Assembly (NCBI RefSeq): GCF_000719475.1
Contig: NZ_JOGO01000015.1
Coordinates: forward strand, 1 to 64,000
Direction of reading: 5' to 3'
Origin: Streptomyces sp. NRRL F-5630
GTDB taxonomy: Bacteria; Actinomycetota; Actinomycetes; Streptomycetales; Streptomycetaceae
DNA: 64,000 bases
Program-made: the position numbers and the translations under genes
The notes under the pieces: generated by a model
Databases searched by the model: none
The model's input: the letters and a program-made list of their open reading frames with translations, nothing else
What the model was told of the DNA's origin: nothing
Shown: positions 8,054 through 15,546 of the stretch, in pieces
Position numbering within the stretch: position 1 is the stretch's first letter
Layout: the number at the start of each line of letters is the position of its first letter

Positions 8054-8069
8054 TGTGACGGGGGTCACA
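8054..8069. promoter_or_regulatory. Second Crp-type palindrome TGTGA-N6-TCACA
   Basis: TGTGACGGGGGTCACA matches the Crp consensus perfectly. The nearest gene it could control is the leftward small-gene trio starting at 7812, about 240 bp away. Confidence 0.45.
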
Positions 8070-8264
8070 TTTTGGTCGCGGAACCATTCCGGGCCCGCCG
8101 AGGCGTCCCGTTCCCGCCTCGCGGTGCACGTGGGTCACAGCGGGGCACTACGCCGAGGGGCCGCCGCAGCCCACGGCGGGGTCCGGGACCGGGCCACGGC
8201 TGCGGCCCCGGCGGCGTCCCTCCCCTCCCCCACCGGCCGCGACCGCATCCCGACATCCGCCCGT

Positions 8265-8308
8265 CCTGGGACCGGCCGCCGGTGTCGCCTCCGGCGGCCG
8301 GTCCCAGG
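8265..8308. terminator. Perfect 18-bp hairpin
   Basis: Arms CCTGGGACCGGCCGCCGG (8265-8282) and its exact complement (8291-8308) flank an eight-base loop. It is the second of two tandem hairpins after the leftward alpha-glucosidase and probably ends that operon. Confidence 0.6.
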
Positions 8309-8313
8309 CTCCT

Positions 8314-8362
8314 CCGGGACGGTCCGGGCGCGCGGTCAGGCGCGCACCCGGACCGTCCGGGA
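8314..8362 (-). terminator. First terminator hairpin after the alpha-glucosidase
   Basis: A near-perfect stem with GGACGGTCCGGG on one arm and CCCGGACCGTCC on the other, extended by GCGCG pairs with a small bulge. It lies 27 bp past the alpha-glucosidase stop. Confidence 0.6.
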
Positions 8363-8388
8363 GCCTCCTCGGCGGTCGTCCGCCGGGC

Positions 8389-9999
8389 TCAGCGCCGCAG
8401 CCACACGGCCGTGTCCGTGGGGAGCAGTCCGCCCTCGTCGAGCGGGCCGCTCGCGAGCAGGACGCTCTCGTGCGCGGGCAGCGCGGCGGACTCGGGGCCG
8501 AGGTTGACGAGGCACAGCAGCCCGCCCGGGCGGGCGAAGCCGAGCACACCCGGGGTCTCGGGCAGCCATGCGAGCGGACCGTCGCCAAAGCCCGCCTCGG
8601 TGGCGCGCACGCGGATCGCGGCGCGGTAGAGCGAGAGCATCGAGCCGGGGTCGGCGGCCTGGGCGTCCGCGGCGTAGGCCGACCAGCCCTCGGGCTGCGG
8701 GAGCCACGGCTCGCTGGTGGAGCCGAAACCGCTGTAGGGGGCGTCGGCGGTCCACGGGAGCGGGACGCGGCAGCCGTCGCGGCCGGGGTCGACGCCCTCG
8801 GAGCGGAAGTACATCGGGTCCTGGACGCGGTCGAGGGGGATGTCCGCCTCGGGCAGGCCCAGTTCCTCGCCCTGGTAGACGTAGACCGAGCCGGGCAGCG
8901 CGAGCGAGAGCAAGGCCGCGGCACGGGCCCTGCGGGTGCCGAGCGCGAGGTCGCTGGGGACGCCGAAGCGCTTGCGCTCGAAGGCGAAGCCGGTGTCGTC
9001 GGCGCGGCCGTAGCGGGTCACGGTCCGGGTCACGTCGTGGTTGCAGAGCACCCAGGTCGCGGGGGCGCCGACCGGGGCGTGCTCGGCGAGGGTGCTGTCG
9101 ATCGCCTCGCGGAGCTGGTCGCGGTCCCAGGGGCAGCTCATGAAGTTGAAGTTGAAGGCGGTGTGCAGCTCGTCGGGGCGCAGGTAGCGCGCGAAGCGCT
9201 CCGCGTCCGGCATCCACACCTCGCCGACGAAGACGCCCCCGTACTCGTCGGCGACGCGGCGCCAGGAGCGGTAGATGTCGTGGAGTTCGTCGCGGTCGAT
9301 GTACGGGTTGGGGTCGACGCCCTCGACGTAGTCGGGCAGCGCCGGGTCCTTCGCGACGAGGGCCGCCGAGTCGATGCGTACGCCCGCGACGCCGCGCTCG
9401 AACCAGAAGCGGAGGACGTCCTCGTGCTCCTTGCGGACGTCGGGGTGGTCCCAGTTGAGGTCGGGCTGCTGCGGCGTGAAGAGGTGGAGGTACCACTCAC
9501 CGTCCTCGACCCGGGTCCAGGTGTCGCCCGAGAACTGCGAGGGCCAGTCGTTGGGCGGCAGCTCGCCGTGCTCGCCGCGCCCCGTCCGGAAGTGGAAGCG
9601 CTCCCGCTCCGGGCTGCCGGGGCCCGCGTCGAGCGCGGCGCGGAACCAGGCGTGCTGGTCGGAGACGTGGTTGGGGACGATGTCCACGATGGTGCGGATG
9701 CCAAGCGTGCGGGCCTCGGCGATGAGTTTCTCGGCCTCGGCCAGGGTGCCGAAGGCCGGGTCGATCGTCCGGTAGTCGGCGACGTCGTACCCGCCGTCGG
9801 CGAGCGGAGAGAGGTACCAGGGAGTGAACCAGATCGCGTCGACGCCGAGTTCGGCGAGGTACGGCAGCTTGGCGCGGACACCCGCCAGGTCGCCCGTGCC
9901 GTCGCCGTTGCCGTCCGCGAAACTGCGCGGATAGACCTGGTAGATGACGGCGGAACGCCACCAGTCGGGCCCTGCGGGCTCCCGGGAGCTGCCTTCCAT
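8389..9999 (-). CDS. GH13 alpha-glucosidase (oligo-1,6-glucosidase type)
   Basis: This 536-residue cytosolic enzyme is a GH13 alpha-glucosidase with the full (beta/alpha)8 motif set: DIVPNH near residue 106, nucleophile D210 in GVRIDSA, acid/base E260 in FVGEVW, and NHD (H321, D322). It would hydrolyse imported alpha-linked gluco-oligosaccharides to glucose. It is the last gene of the sugar-uptake operon, 219 bp after the second permease, which suggests a role in the same pathway. The ATG at 9999 has GAAAGGA upstream and starts right before the conserved DWWRSAVIYQVYPRSF; a longer reading to 10131 adds basic residues and is rejected. Confidence 0.9.
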   Translation of the reverse strand: MEGSSREPAGPDWWRSAVIYQVYPRSFADGNGDGTGDLAGVRAKLPYLAELGVDAIWFTPWYLSPLADGGYDVADYRTIDPAFGTLAEAEKLIAEARTLGIRTIVDIVPNHVSDQHAWFRAALDAGPGSPERERFHFRTGRGEHGELPPNDWPSQFSGDTWTRVEDGEWYLHLFTPQQPDLNWDHPDVRKEHEDVLRFWFERGVAGVRIDSAALVAKDPALPDYVEGVDPNPYIDRDELHDIYRSWRRVADEYGGVFVGEVWMPDAERFARYLRPDELHTAFNFNFMSCPWDRDQLREAIDSTLAEHAPVGAPATWVLCNHDVTRTVTRYGRADDTGFAFERKRFGVPSDLALGTRRARAAALLSLALPGSVYVYQGEELGLPEADIPLDRVQDPMYFRSEGVDPGRDGCRVPLPWTADAPYSGFGSTSEPWLPQPEGWSAYAADAQAADPGSMLSLYRAAIRVRATEAGFGDGPLAWLPETPGVLGFARPGGLLCLVNLGPESAALPAHESVLLASGPLDEGGLLPTDTAVWLRR

Positions 10000-10218
10000 C
10001 GTTGCGTGTCCTTTCGGGCGTCGGCGGGTCGTGCCCGCGGCGCCGTGACGTGAGGCGGTGTCATGCCCCCGTCGCCCGGGGGCGTCGGTACGGCGCCGAG
10101 CCGGAGTCGGGGGCTGCGCGCCGCCACCCACGCGGCGGGGTCGGAGGCGGGGGCGGCGGCGCGCAGGGCGGGAGGGGGCTGTCGGCCGGCTCCCTCGTGG
10201 GGCCGGCCGGTGCGGTCG

Positions 10219-11178
10219 TCAGCCCTTGGTGGAGCCGGCGGAGATGCCGGCGATGATGTGCCGCTGGAAGACCAGGAAGACCAGGAGCATCGGGATCGAC
10301 GCGATGACCATGGCCCCGATCTGCGTGGACTGCGAGATGTTCTGCGAGAACTGCACGAGCGCCACGCTGATGGGCTGCTTGTCGGTGTCCGAGAAGACCA
10401 TGAGCGGCCACAAGAAGTCCTGCCAGACCGCGACCAGGCCGAGGATGGACACGACGGCGAGGACGGGGCGGGACATCGGCAGCAGGATCGACCAGAGCTG
10501 GCGGAGCTTGCCCGCCCCGTCGATCTCGGCGGCCTCCAGGACGTCCCGCGGTATCTGGTCGAAGAAGTTCTTCAGCAGATACAGGTTGAAGGCGTTGGCG
10601 ACGGCGGGGAGCCAGATGCCGAGCGGGTCGTTGAGCAGGCTGGTGTGGATGAGCGGCAGGTCGGCGACGGTGAGGTACTTGGGGACCAGCATCGCCTGGG
10701 CCGGCACCATGAGCGTGGCCAGGATGCCGCCGAGCACGATCTTGCCGAAGGCGGGCTTCAGCTTGGAGAGCGAGTACGCGGCGGCGGTGCAGAAGACGAT
10801 CTGGAGGGCCCAGGCACCGAAGGCCTGCACGACCGTGTTCCACAGGTGCGTGGGCAGGTCCATCTGGTCCCACGCGTCGGTGTAGTGGGAGAACTGCCAG
10901 TGCTCGGGGTAGAGCGTGGGCGGCGTCCGGGTGAGTTCGTCGGCCGGCTTCGCCGCCCCGGTGACCATCCAGTACACGGGGAAGAGGAAGGCGAGCGCGA
11001 AGGCGATCACGACGAGCGTGAAGAACGTCCAGTACAGGACCTTGCCCTTGGTGCGGGCGAGGGCAAGCGGCGAGACAAGGGTGCGGACGGACGGCCCGCT
11101 CTCACGCCTCTCGCGGCGCTTGCCGCGGCGCGTGGGGGGCACGGGGGCCGCTTCGGTGGGCGGCAGGACGGCGGTCAT
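10219..11178 (-). CDS. Sugar ABC transporter permease (MalG-like)
   Basis: This 319-residue protein is an inner-membrane ABC permease of the carbohydrate (CUT1) class. After a basic cytosolic start it has six predicted helices and the EAA loop EAAEIDGAGKLRQLWSILLP, which docks the ATPase. It would pair with the MalF-like permease encoded 15 bp upstream. No ATPase gene lies in the operon; in Streptomyces CUT1 transporters the shared MsiK ATPase, encoded elsewhere, normally supplies this part. Confidence 0.9.
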   Translation of the reverse strand: MTAVLPPTEAAPVPPTRRGKRRERRESGPSVRTLVSPLALARTKGKVLYWTFFTLVVIAFALAFLFPVYWMVTGAAKPADELTRTPPTLYPEHWQFSHYTDAWDQMDLPTHLWNTVVQAFGAWALQIVFCTAAAYSLSKLKPAFGKIVLGGILATLMVPAQAMLVPKYLTVADLPLIHTSLLNDPLGIWLPAVANAFNLYLLKNFFDQIPRDVLEAAEIDGAGKLRQLWSILLPMSRPVLAVVSILGLVAVWQDFLWPLMVFSDTDKQPISVALVQFSQNISQSTQIGAMVIASIPMLLVFLVFQRHIIAGISAGSTKG

Positions 11179-11193
11179 CTGCGCTGTCTCCTC

Positions 11194-12156
11194 TCAGTCC
11201 TTGGTCCGGGTGAGCCACAGGTAAACCGCGGAGAACAGGCTGAGCAGTACGAGGAGCATCGCGCTCAGCGCGCAGGCTCCGCCGAAGTTCTGGTAGCTGA
11301 AGGCGTACTTGTAGATCAGGTAGAGCACGGTGGTGGTGGACGCCTCGGGGCCGCCGCCGGTGATGACGAAGGGCTCGGTGAACACCTGCATCGTGGCGAT
11401 GATCTGGAGGAGCATCAGCATGAGCATCACGAACCGCGTCTGCGGGATCGTGACGTGCCGTACGCGCTGGAAGATGTTCGCCCCGTCCAGCTCGGCCGCC
11501 TCGTACAGCTCGCCCGGGATGCCCTGGAGGGCGGCGAGGTAGATGAGGACGGTGCCGCCCATGTTCGCCCAGGTCGAGACGAGAACGAGGGACACGAGGG
11601 CGGTGTCGGCGCTGAAGATCCAGTCCGAGGTGGGCAGATGGAGAAAGCGCAGGACCTCGTTGATCAGACCCGCGTCCGGGTCGTAGAACCACTTCCACAG
11701 CAGCGCGCTCACGACCGGCGGGATCATCACGGGGAGGTAGACGACGATCCGGAAGAAGCTCTTCGCGTGGCGCAGCTCGTTGAGCACCAGTGCCATGAGG
11801 AAGGGCACGGCGAAGCCGATGACCAGCGCGAACACGGTGAACATCGCCGTGTTCTTCCAGGCGGTGGCGAACTCCGGGTCGTGGAAGACCGCGGTGAAGT
11901 TGTCGAAGCCCACCCACTCCGGGTCCGACCCCGGGATGTACTTCTGGAACGAGATGATGATCGCGCGGATCGCGGGATACCAGGAGAACACCGCGAAGCA
12001 GACGATGCCCCCGATGAGGAAGGCGTAGGCGCGGAGGTTGTGGACGAGGGCGCGGCGCCAGCGGTCGGCGCGCCCGTGGCCCGCCGGGCGGGCCGCCCCC
12101 TGGAGGGAAGGGGGCGGCGCCGCGGCGGACCGCTGAGGTGCCTGAGCAGTCTTCAT
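11194..12156 (-). CDS. Sugar ABC transporter permease (MalF-like)
   Basis: This 320-residue CUT1 permease has six predicted helices starting near residue 45 and the EAA loop EAAELDGANIFQRVRHVTIP. It would form the heterodimeric channel with the MalG-like protein. It starts with ATG at 12156, 8 bp after the binding-protein stop, and is tightly spaced with the next gene, so the three are one transcript. Confidence 0.9.
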   Translation of the reverse strand: MKTAQAPQRSAAAPPPSLQGAARPAGHGRADRWRRALVHNLRAYAFLIGGIVCFAVFSWYPAIRAIIISFQKYIPGSDPEWVGFDNFTAVFHDPEFATAWKNTAMFTVFALVIGFAVPFLMALVLNELRHAKSFFRIVVYLPVMIPPVVSALLWKWFYDPDAGLINEVLRFLHLPTSDWIFSADTALVSLVLVSTWANMGGTVLIYLAALQGIPGELYEAAELDGANIFQRVRHVTIPQTRFVMLMLMLLQIIATMQVFTEPFVITGGGPEASTTTVLYLIYKYAFSYQNFGGACALSAMLLVLLSLFSAVYLWLTRTKD

Positions 12157-12164
12157 GAGTGTGG

Positions 12165-13523
12165 TCAGCCTCGGGCGAGAATGCCGTTGATCTTGGAGTC
12201 CGCGTCCTTGAGGAGCTTGTCGATGTCGGCGTCCTTCTTGGTGAGGACGGAGGAGACGACCGAGTCGAGGACGGTGTAGATCTGCTGCGCGCCGGCCGGC
12301 TCCAGCTTCGGCTCGACGGTGTCGGCGCCGTCGATGAACGCCTGGTAGTTCTCGACCGGCATGTTGGCGTACTGCTTCTTGAGCGCGAGGTCCTTCTTGT
12401 CGCGCTCACCGGTCCACAGGCGCGGCTCGGGGAGGCCGACCGGGGCCTTGTTCTCGGAGGCGCGCTTCCAGTTGTTCAGGCCCTGACCGGGGGTGTTGGT
12501 CTGGAACTCCAGGAACTTCAGCCCGGCCTTGATCTGCGCGGGGGTGGCCTTCTTGTTGAACATGTAGCCGTCGCCGCCCGCGAGGGTGCCCTTGCCGCCG
12601 GGCATCGGGGCGAGGCCGAGGTCCTCGTACTTCGCGCCCTTCTCCTTGACGAGGATCGGGATGTTGTCCGGCGCCGCGAGGTACATGCCGAGCTTGCCGG
12701 AGCCCATCATCTGCTGCACGTCGTTGATGATGAGCAGTTGCTTGCTGCCCATCGAGTTGTCGCGCCAGCGCATGTCCTTGAGGTTCTGCAGCACGGCCTT
12801 GCCCTCGGGGGTGTCGACCGCGGACTTCTTGCCGTCCTCGGTGACGAGGGAGCCGCCCTGCGAGTAGATCTCGGCGCCGAAGTGCCAGCCGCCCTGGTTC
12901 TGGGCGCTGTAGTCGGCGTATCCGACGGTGCCGTTGCCGAGACCGGCGATCTTCTTCGCGGCGGCCTGGACCTCTTCCCAGGTGGCCGGAGGCTTCTCGG
13001 GGTCGAGACCGGCCTTCTTGAAGAGCGCCTTGTTGTAGATAAGGCCCATCGAGTAGTTCGTGCGCGGCACCCCGTAGACCTTGCCGTCGACGGTGTAGAC
13101 ATCGCGCAGTTCCTGCCGGATGTCCTGGAACCACTTGAGGTCCTTGACGTACGGCGTCAGGTCCGCGGCCTGGTTGATGTCCACGACGTGCTTGGCGTCG
13201 GTGAAGTACGTGTAGAACACGTCCTCCATCTGGCCCCCGGCGAGCTTGGCGTCGAAGGTCTTGGGGTCCTGGCAGGGGAAGGCGTCGTGCGCGGTGACGT
13301 CGATGTCCTTGTGCGCCTTTTCGAACGCCGCGATGTCGTCCTCGAAGCTCTTCCGGTCGATCTTGGCGCTCTTCGGCGGCTCGCAGTTGACGGTGATCCT
13401 CGTCTTGCCGTCGGCGGAGCCGCCCTTGCCGTCGTCGTCCGAGCCGCAGGCGGCCAGGCTCGTCAGCGCCAGTGCGGACGCGACAGCAACGGTGCAAGTA
13501 CGGCGGAACCCGGAGCTTCTCAT
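12165..13523 (-). CDS. Sugar ABC transporter substrate-binding lipoprotein
   Basis: This 452-residue extracellular protein has a lipoprotein signal with lipobox LAAC (C26) and a typical CUT1 binding-protein body (DITAHDAFPC..., NYSMGLIYNKALFKKAGLDP, ATWEEVQ, PMPGGKGTLAGGDGYMFN). It would capture an oligosaccharide outside the membrane and deliver it to the two permeases. It resembles the Agl/Mal alpha-glucoside group; the exact ligand is not evident. It is first in the operon, and its 5' region holds two CGCAAT repeats that may bind the LacI regulator. Confidence 0.9.
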   Translation of the reverse strand: MRSSGFRRTCTVAVASALALTSLAACGSDDDGKGGSADGKTRITVNCEPPKSAKIDRKSFEDDIAAFEKAHKDIDVTAHDAFPCQDPKTFDAKLAGGQMEDVFYTYFTDAKHVVDINQAADLTPYVKDLKWFQDIRQELRDVYTVDGKVYGVPRTNYSMGLIYNKALFKKAGLDPEKPPATWEEVQAAAKKIAGLGNGTVGYADYSAQNQGGWHFGAEIYSQGGSLVTEDGKKSAVDTPEGKAVLQNLKDMRWRDNSMGSKQLLIINDVQQMMGSGKLGMYLAAPDNIPILVKEKGAKYEDLGLAPMPGGKGTLAGGDGYMFNKKATPAQIKAGLKFLEFQTNTPGQGLNNWKRASENKAPVGLPEPRLWTGERDKKDLALKKQYANMPVENYQAFIDGADTVEPKLEPAGAQQIYTVLDSVVSSVLTKKDADIDKLLKDADSKINGILARG

Positions 13524-14109
13524 CGGTGGACCCCTCTAGGGATGGGAAACCCACAGCTGCTTCGCTGTGTGGCGGCGCTCACTCAATCACTAACCATGAA
13601 TGTCCGCAATATGTCGCCGTGATTTCGCAATTATTTGACAGTCGCTTGGATGCTGCTGAGGGCGGGTACACGGAGAAGTTCTTCGCGCACCCTTGGTGCC
13701 GTCCCGCGCCTTCCGCCGTCTCACGAGCCCCGCGAGGGGCCGCTGAACAGCGGTTTCGAGGGGTGTGACCTGGCTGGGACCTGGTGCGGCGTCAGGGGAC
13801 GGGGGCCCTCGGGCGAGGGGACGGCGATCCCCGCAGAGTGCCCCGGGACGCTCCCCCACGGGGCGTGGAACGCGTCACTCCGCCCGGTTCCACGCGGCCG
13901 GACAGCCACAGTCCGGAGTGCGCACTCCGGGGCGAAGACCTGACGGAGACCGGACGGTGTTCCGAAAGTTACCGACTCCGCGCTGTCGGGGGATGTGACG
14001 GCCCGGCACCTTTCGCCAGGGGCCCGGCGCCTCCCGCGGAAGGCAGAAGGAGAGGTGGTGCGGATGCCGGGCGGTGTCCGCCCCGCACCCGTACCGGCCC
14101 ATGGACTGC
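13524..14109. other. Promoter region of the sugar-uptake operon
   Basis: These 586 bp separate the LacI gene from the binding-protein gene; both point left. The right part has a 9-bp hairpin at 13863-13895 (GCGTGGAAC/GTTCCACGC) suited to ending the LacI message and a perfect 18-bp palindrome at 13913-13930. The left part, 13560-13650, is AT-richer and probably holds the operon promoter. No gene is seen. Confidence 0.5.
13605..13631 (-). promoter_or_regulatory. Candidate operator: CGCAAT repeats two helical turns apart
   Basis: CGCAAT occurs at 13605-13610 and 13626-13631, exactly 21 bp apart, 80-110 bp upstream of the binding-protein start in AT-richer DNA. Direct repeats on one DNA face suit a dimeric repressor. 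The LacI protein encoded next door is the obvious candidate, but its site is not known from this sequence. Confidence 0.35.
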
Positions 14110-15123
14110 TCAGCTGTGCCGCGGGGCCTGGCCCGTGGAGCCGCGCACGACGAGTTCGGGCTCGAAGAGCAGTTCGCCCGGCGGCACGGTGCGCCCGCCG
14201 ATCTGGAGGCTGAGGAGTTCCACGGCGGCGCGACCCATCGCCTCGATGGGCTGGCGCACGGTGGTGAGCGGCGGCTCCGCGCAATTCATGAAGGCCGAGT
14301 CGTCGTAGCCGACGACGGAGACCTGTCCCGGCACGTCGAGGCCGCGCCTGCGGGCGGCCCGCACCGCGCCGAGGGCGAGCGGGTCGCTCGCGCAGATGAT
14401 CCCCGTGACGCCCTGATCGAGGAGGCGCGAGGCGGCGGCCTGCCCGCCCTCCAGCGAGAACATCGCGCGCACCACACGCTCGGGCGGCAGTTCGCCCCCG
14501 GCCGCGCGCGCCACCGCGCGGGCCGTCACGAGCTTGCGCCGTGAGGGCATGTGCCCCTCGGGGCCGAGGACGAGGCCGATCCGCTCATGGCCGAGCGAGG
14601 CGAGGTGCCGCCACGCCTGTTCGAGCGCCACGCCGTCGTCGCAGGAGACGGTGCGGAAGCCGAGCGTCTCTATGGCGGCGTTGATGAGCACCACGGGAAT
14701 CCGGCGGTCGGCCAGGACGCGGTAGTGCTCGTGCGAGGCGTCCGCCTGGGCGTAGGCGCCGCCCGCGAACACCACCCCGGACACCTGCTGCTGGAGGAGT
14801 AGTTCGATGTAGTCGGCCTCGGAGACGCCCCCCTTGGTCTGGGTGCACAGCACGGGGGTGAGCCCCTGCTGGGCGAGGGTGCCGCCGATCACCTCGGCGA
14901 AGGCGGGGAAGATCGGGTTCTGGAGCTCGGGCAGGACGAGCCCGACCAAGCGGGCTCGCTCGCCGCGCAACTGGGTCGGCCGCTCGTAACCGAGGACGTC
15001 GAGGGCCGTCAGCACGGACTGCCGGGTGGCCTCGGCGACGCCGGGCCGCCCGTTGAGCACCCGGCTCACCGTTGCTTCGCTGACCCCGACCTTCTTGGCC
15101 ACCTGAGCAATTCGTCGCGTCAT
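14110..15123 (-). CDS. LacI/GalR family regulator (MalR-like)
   Basis: This 337-residue repressor has an N-terminal LacI helix-turn-helix (RIAQVAKKVGVSEATVSRVL) with the hinge RPGVAEATRQSVLTALDVLGYERP, then a periplasmic-binding-like effector domain. The N-terminal third closely resembles Streptomyces MalR/Reg1-type regulators of alpha-glucan use. It would repress the adjacent sugar transporter operon, and perhaps the divergent GH87-like gene, until an alpha-glucoside binds. The ATG at 15123 starts MTRRIAQVAKK, the usual N-terminus; the longer reading to 15543 crosses the inverted repeat and is rejected. Confidence 0.88.
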   Translation of the reverse strand: MTRRIAQVAKKVGVSEATVSRVLNGRPGVAEATRQSVLTALDVLGYERPTQLRGERARLVGLVLPELQNPIFPAFAEVIGGTLAQQGLTPVLCTQTKGGVSEADYIELLLQQQVSGVVFAGGAYAQADASHEHYRVLADRRIPVVLINAAIETLGFRTVSCDDGVALEQAWRHLASLGHERIGLVLGPEGHMPSRRKLVTARAVARAAGGELPPERVVRAMFSLEGGQAAASRLLDQGVTGIICASDPLALGAVRAARRRGLDVPGQVSVVGYDDSAFMNCAEPPLTTVRQPIEAMGRAAVELLSLQIGGRTVPPGELLFEPELVVRGSTGQAPRHS

Positions 15124-15376
15124 GACCGCAAGATTAACGCAGCTCTTGTTTGATATCCGACGTGGTGCGGTGATGCCCTTCCATCGCTGACAGGGGTACC
15201 GGCACCCGCTTCCCGGCCAGGACGGGCAGGCCCGCCCGTCCTGGAGGTCCCTCGAAAAAGCGGCACTTACGAGGCGGGCACGGGAACCCGCAGATCCGGG
15301 ACGGGGCTGCGGACCGCGCACGCTGTTCGCAAACTTCCACCGCGCCAGCAGGAATTCACGAAAGCTTGTCGATGCC

Positions 15377-15405
15377 TTGCTGTGAAGCGGAGGCCGCCCT
15401 AGGGT
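15377..15405 (+). promoter_or_regulatory. Promoter of the GH87-like gene
   Basis: TTGCTG (15377-15382) and TAGGGT (15400-15405) are spaced by 17 bp, a good Streptomyces vegetative promoter. Transcription would start near 15412, three bases before the 25-bp inverted repeat. Confidence 0.5.
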
Positions 15406-15414
15406 GAGGCCCGC

Positions 15415-15490
15415 CCAGGGCCTGTCTTCGATCTCGCCTCTGCCACGCGGCCGCCTTGCGGGACGAGGCGAGATCGAAGACAGGCCCTGG
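15415..15490 (+). repeat. 25-bp perfect inverted repeat in a 5' leader
   Basis: The left arm (15415-15439, beginning CCAGGGCCTGTCTTCG) is exactly complementary to the right arm (15466-15490) around a 26-base loop. It lies just after the predicted start site and 56 bp before the GH87-like start codon, outside any gene. Such a hairpin could stop transcription, protect the mRNA, or be a short palindromic insertion (MITE-like). There is no obvious target duplication. Confidence 0.75.
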
Positions 15491-15546
15491 ACGCCCACCG
15501 TGCCCACGGCGGGCGTCCCTCCCCCCACAGGAAGGCGCACCACCCC

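Larger units (their letters stand above)
7813..8388. other. Long intergenic region
   Basis: These 576 bp lie upstream of the three small genes and downstream of the alpha-glucosidase. They contain a Crp-type palindrome at 8054-8069 and two strong hairpins at 8265-8362. Open frames here have no ribosome sites and read as basic or proline-rich shadows. No further gene is seen. Confidence 0.5.

Noticed and set aside
8130..8150. A third Crp box near GTGGGTCACAG
   Set aside because: The half-sites are not spaced correctly and the left half does not match.
10063..12279. 738-codon forward frame opposite the permease genes
   Set aside because: It is antisense to two recognisable permeases and shows no domain.
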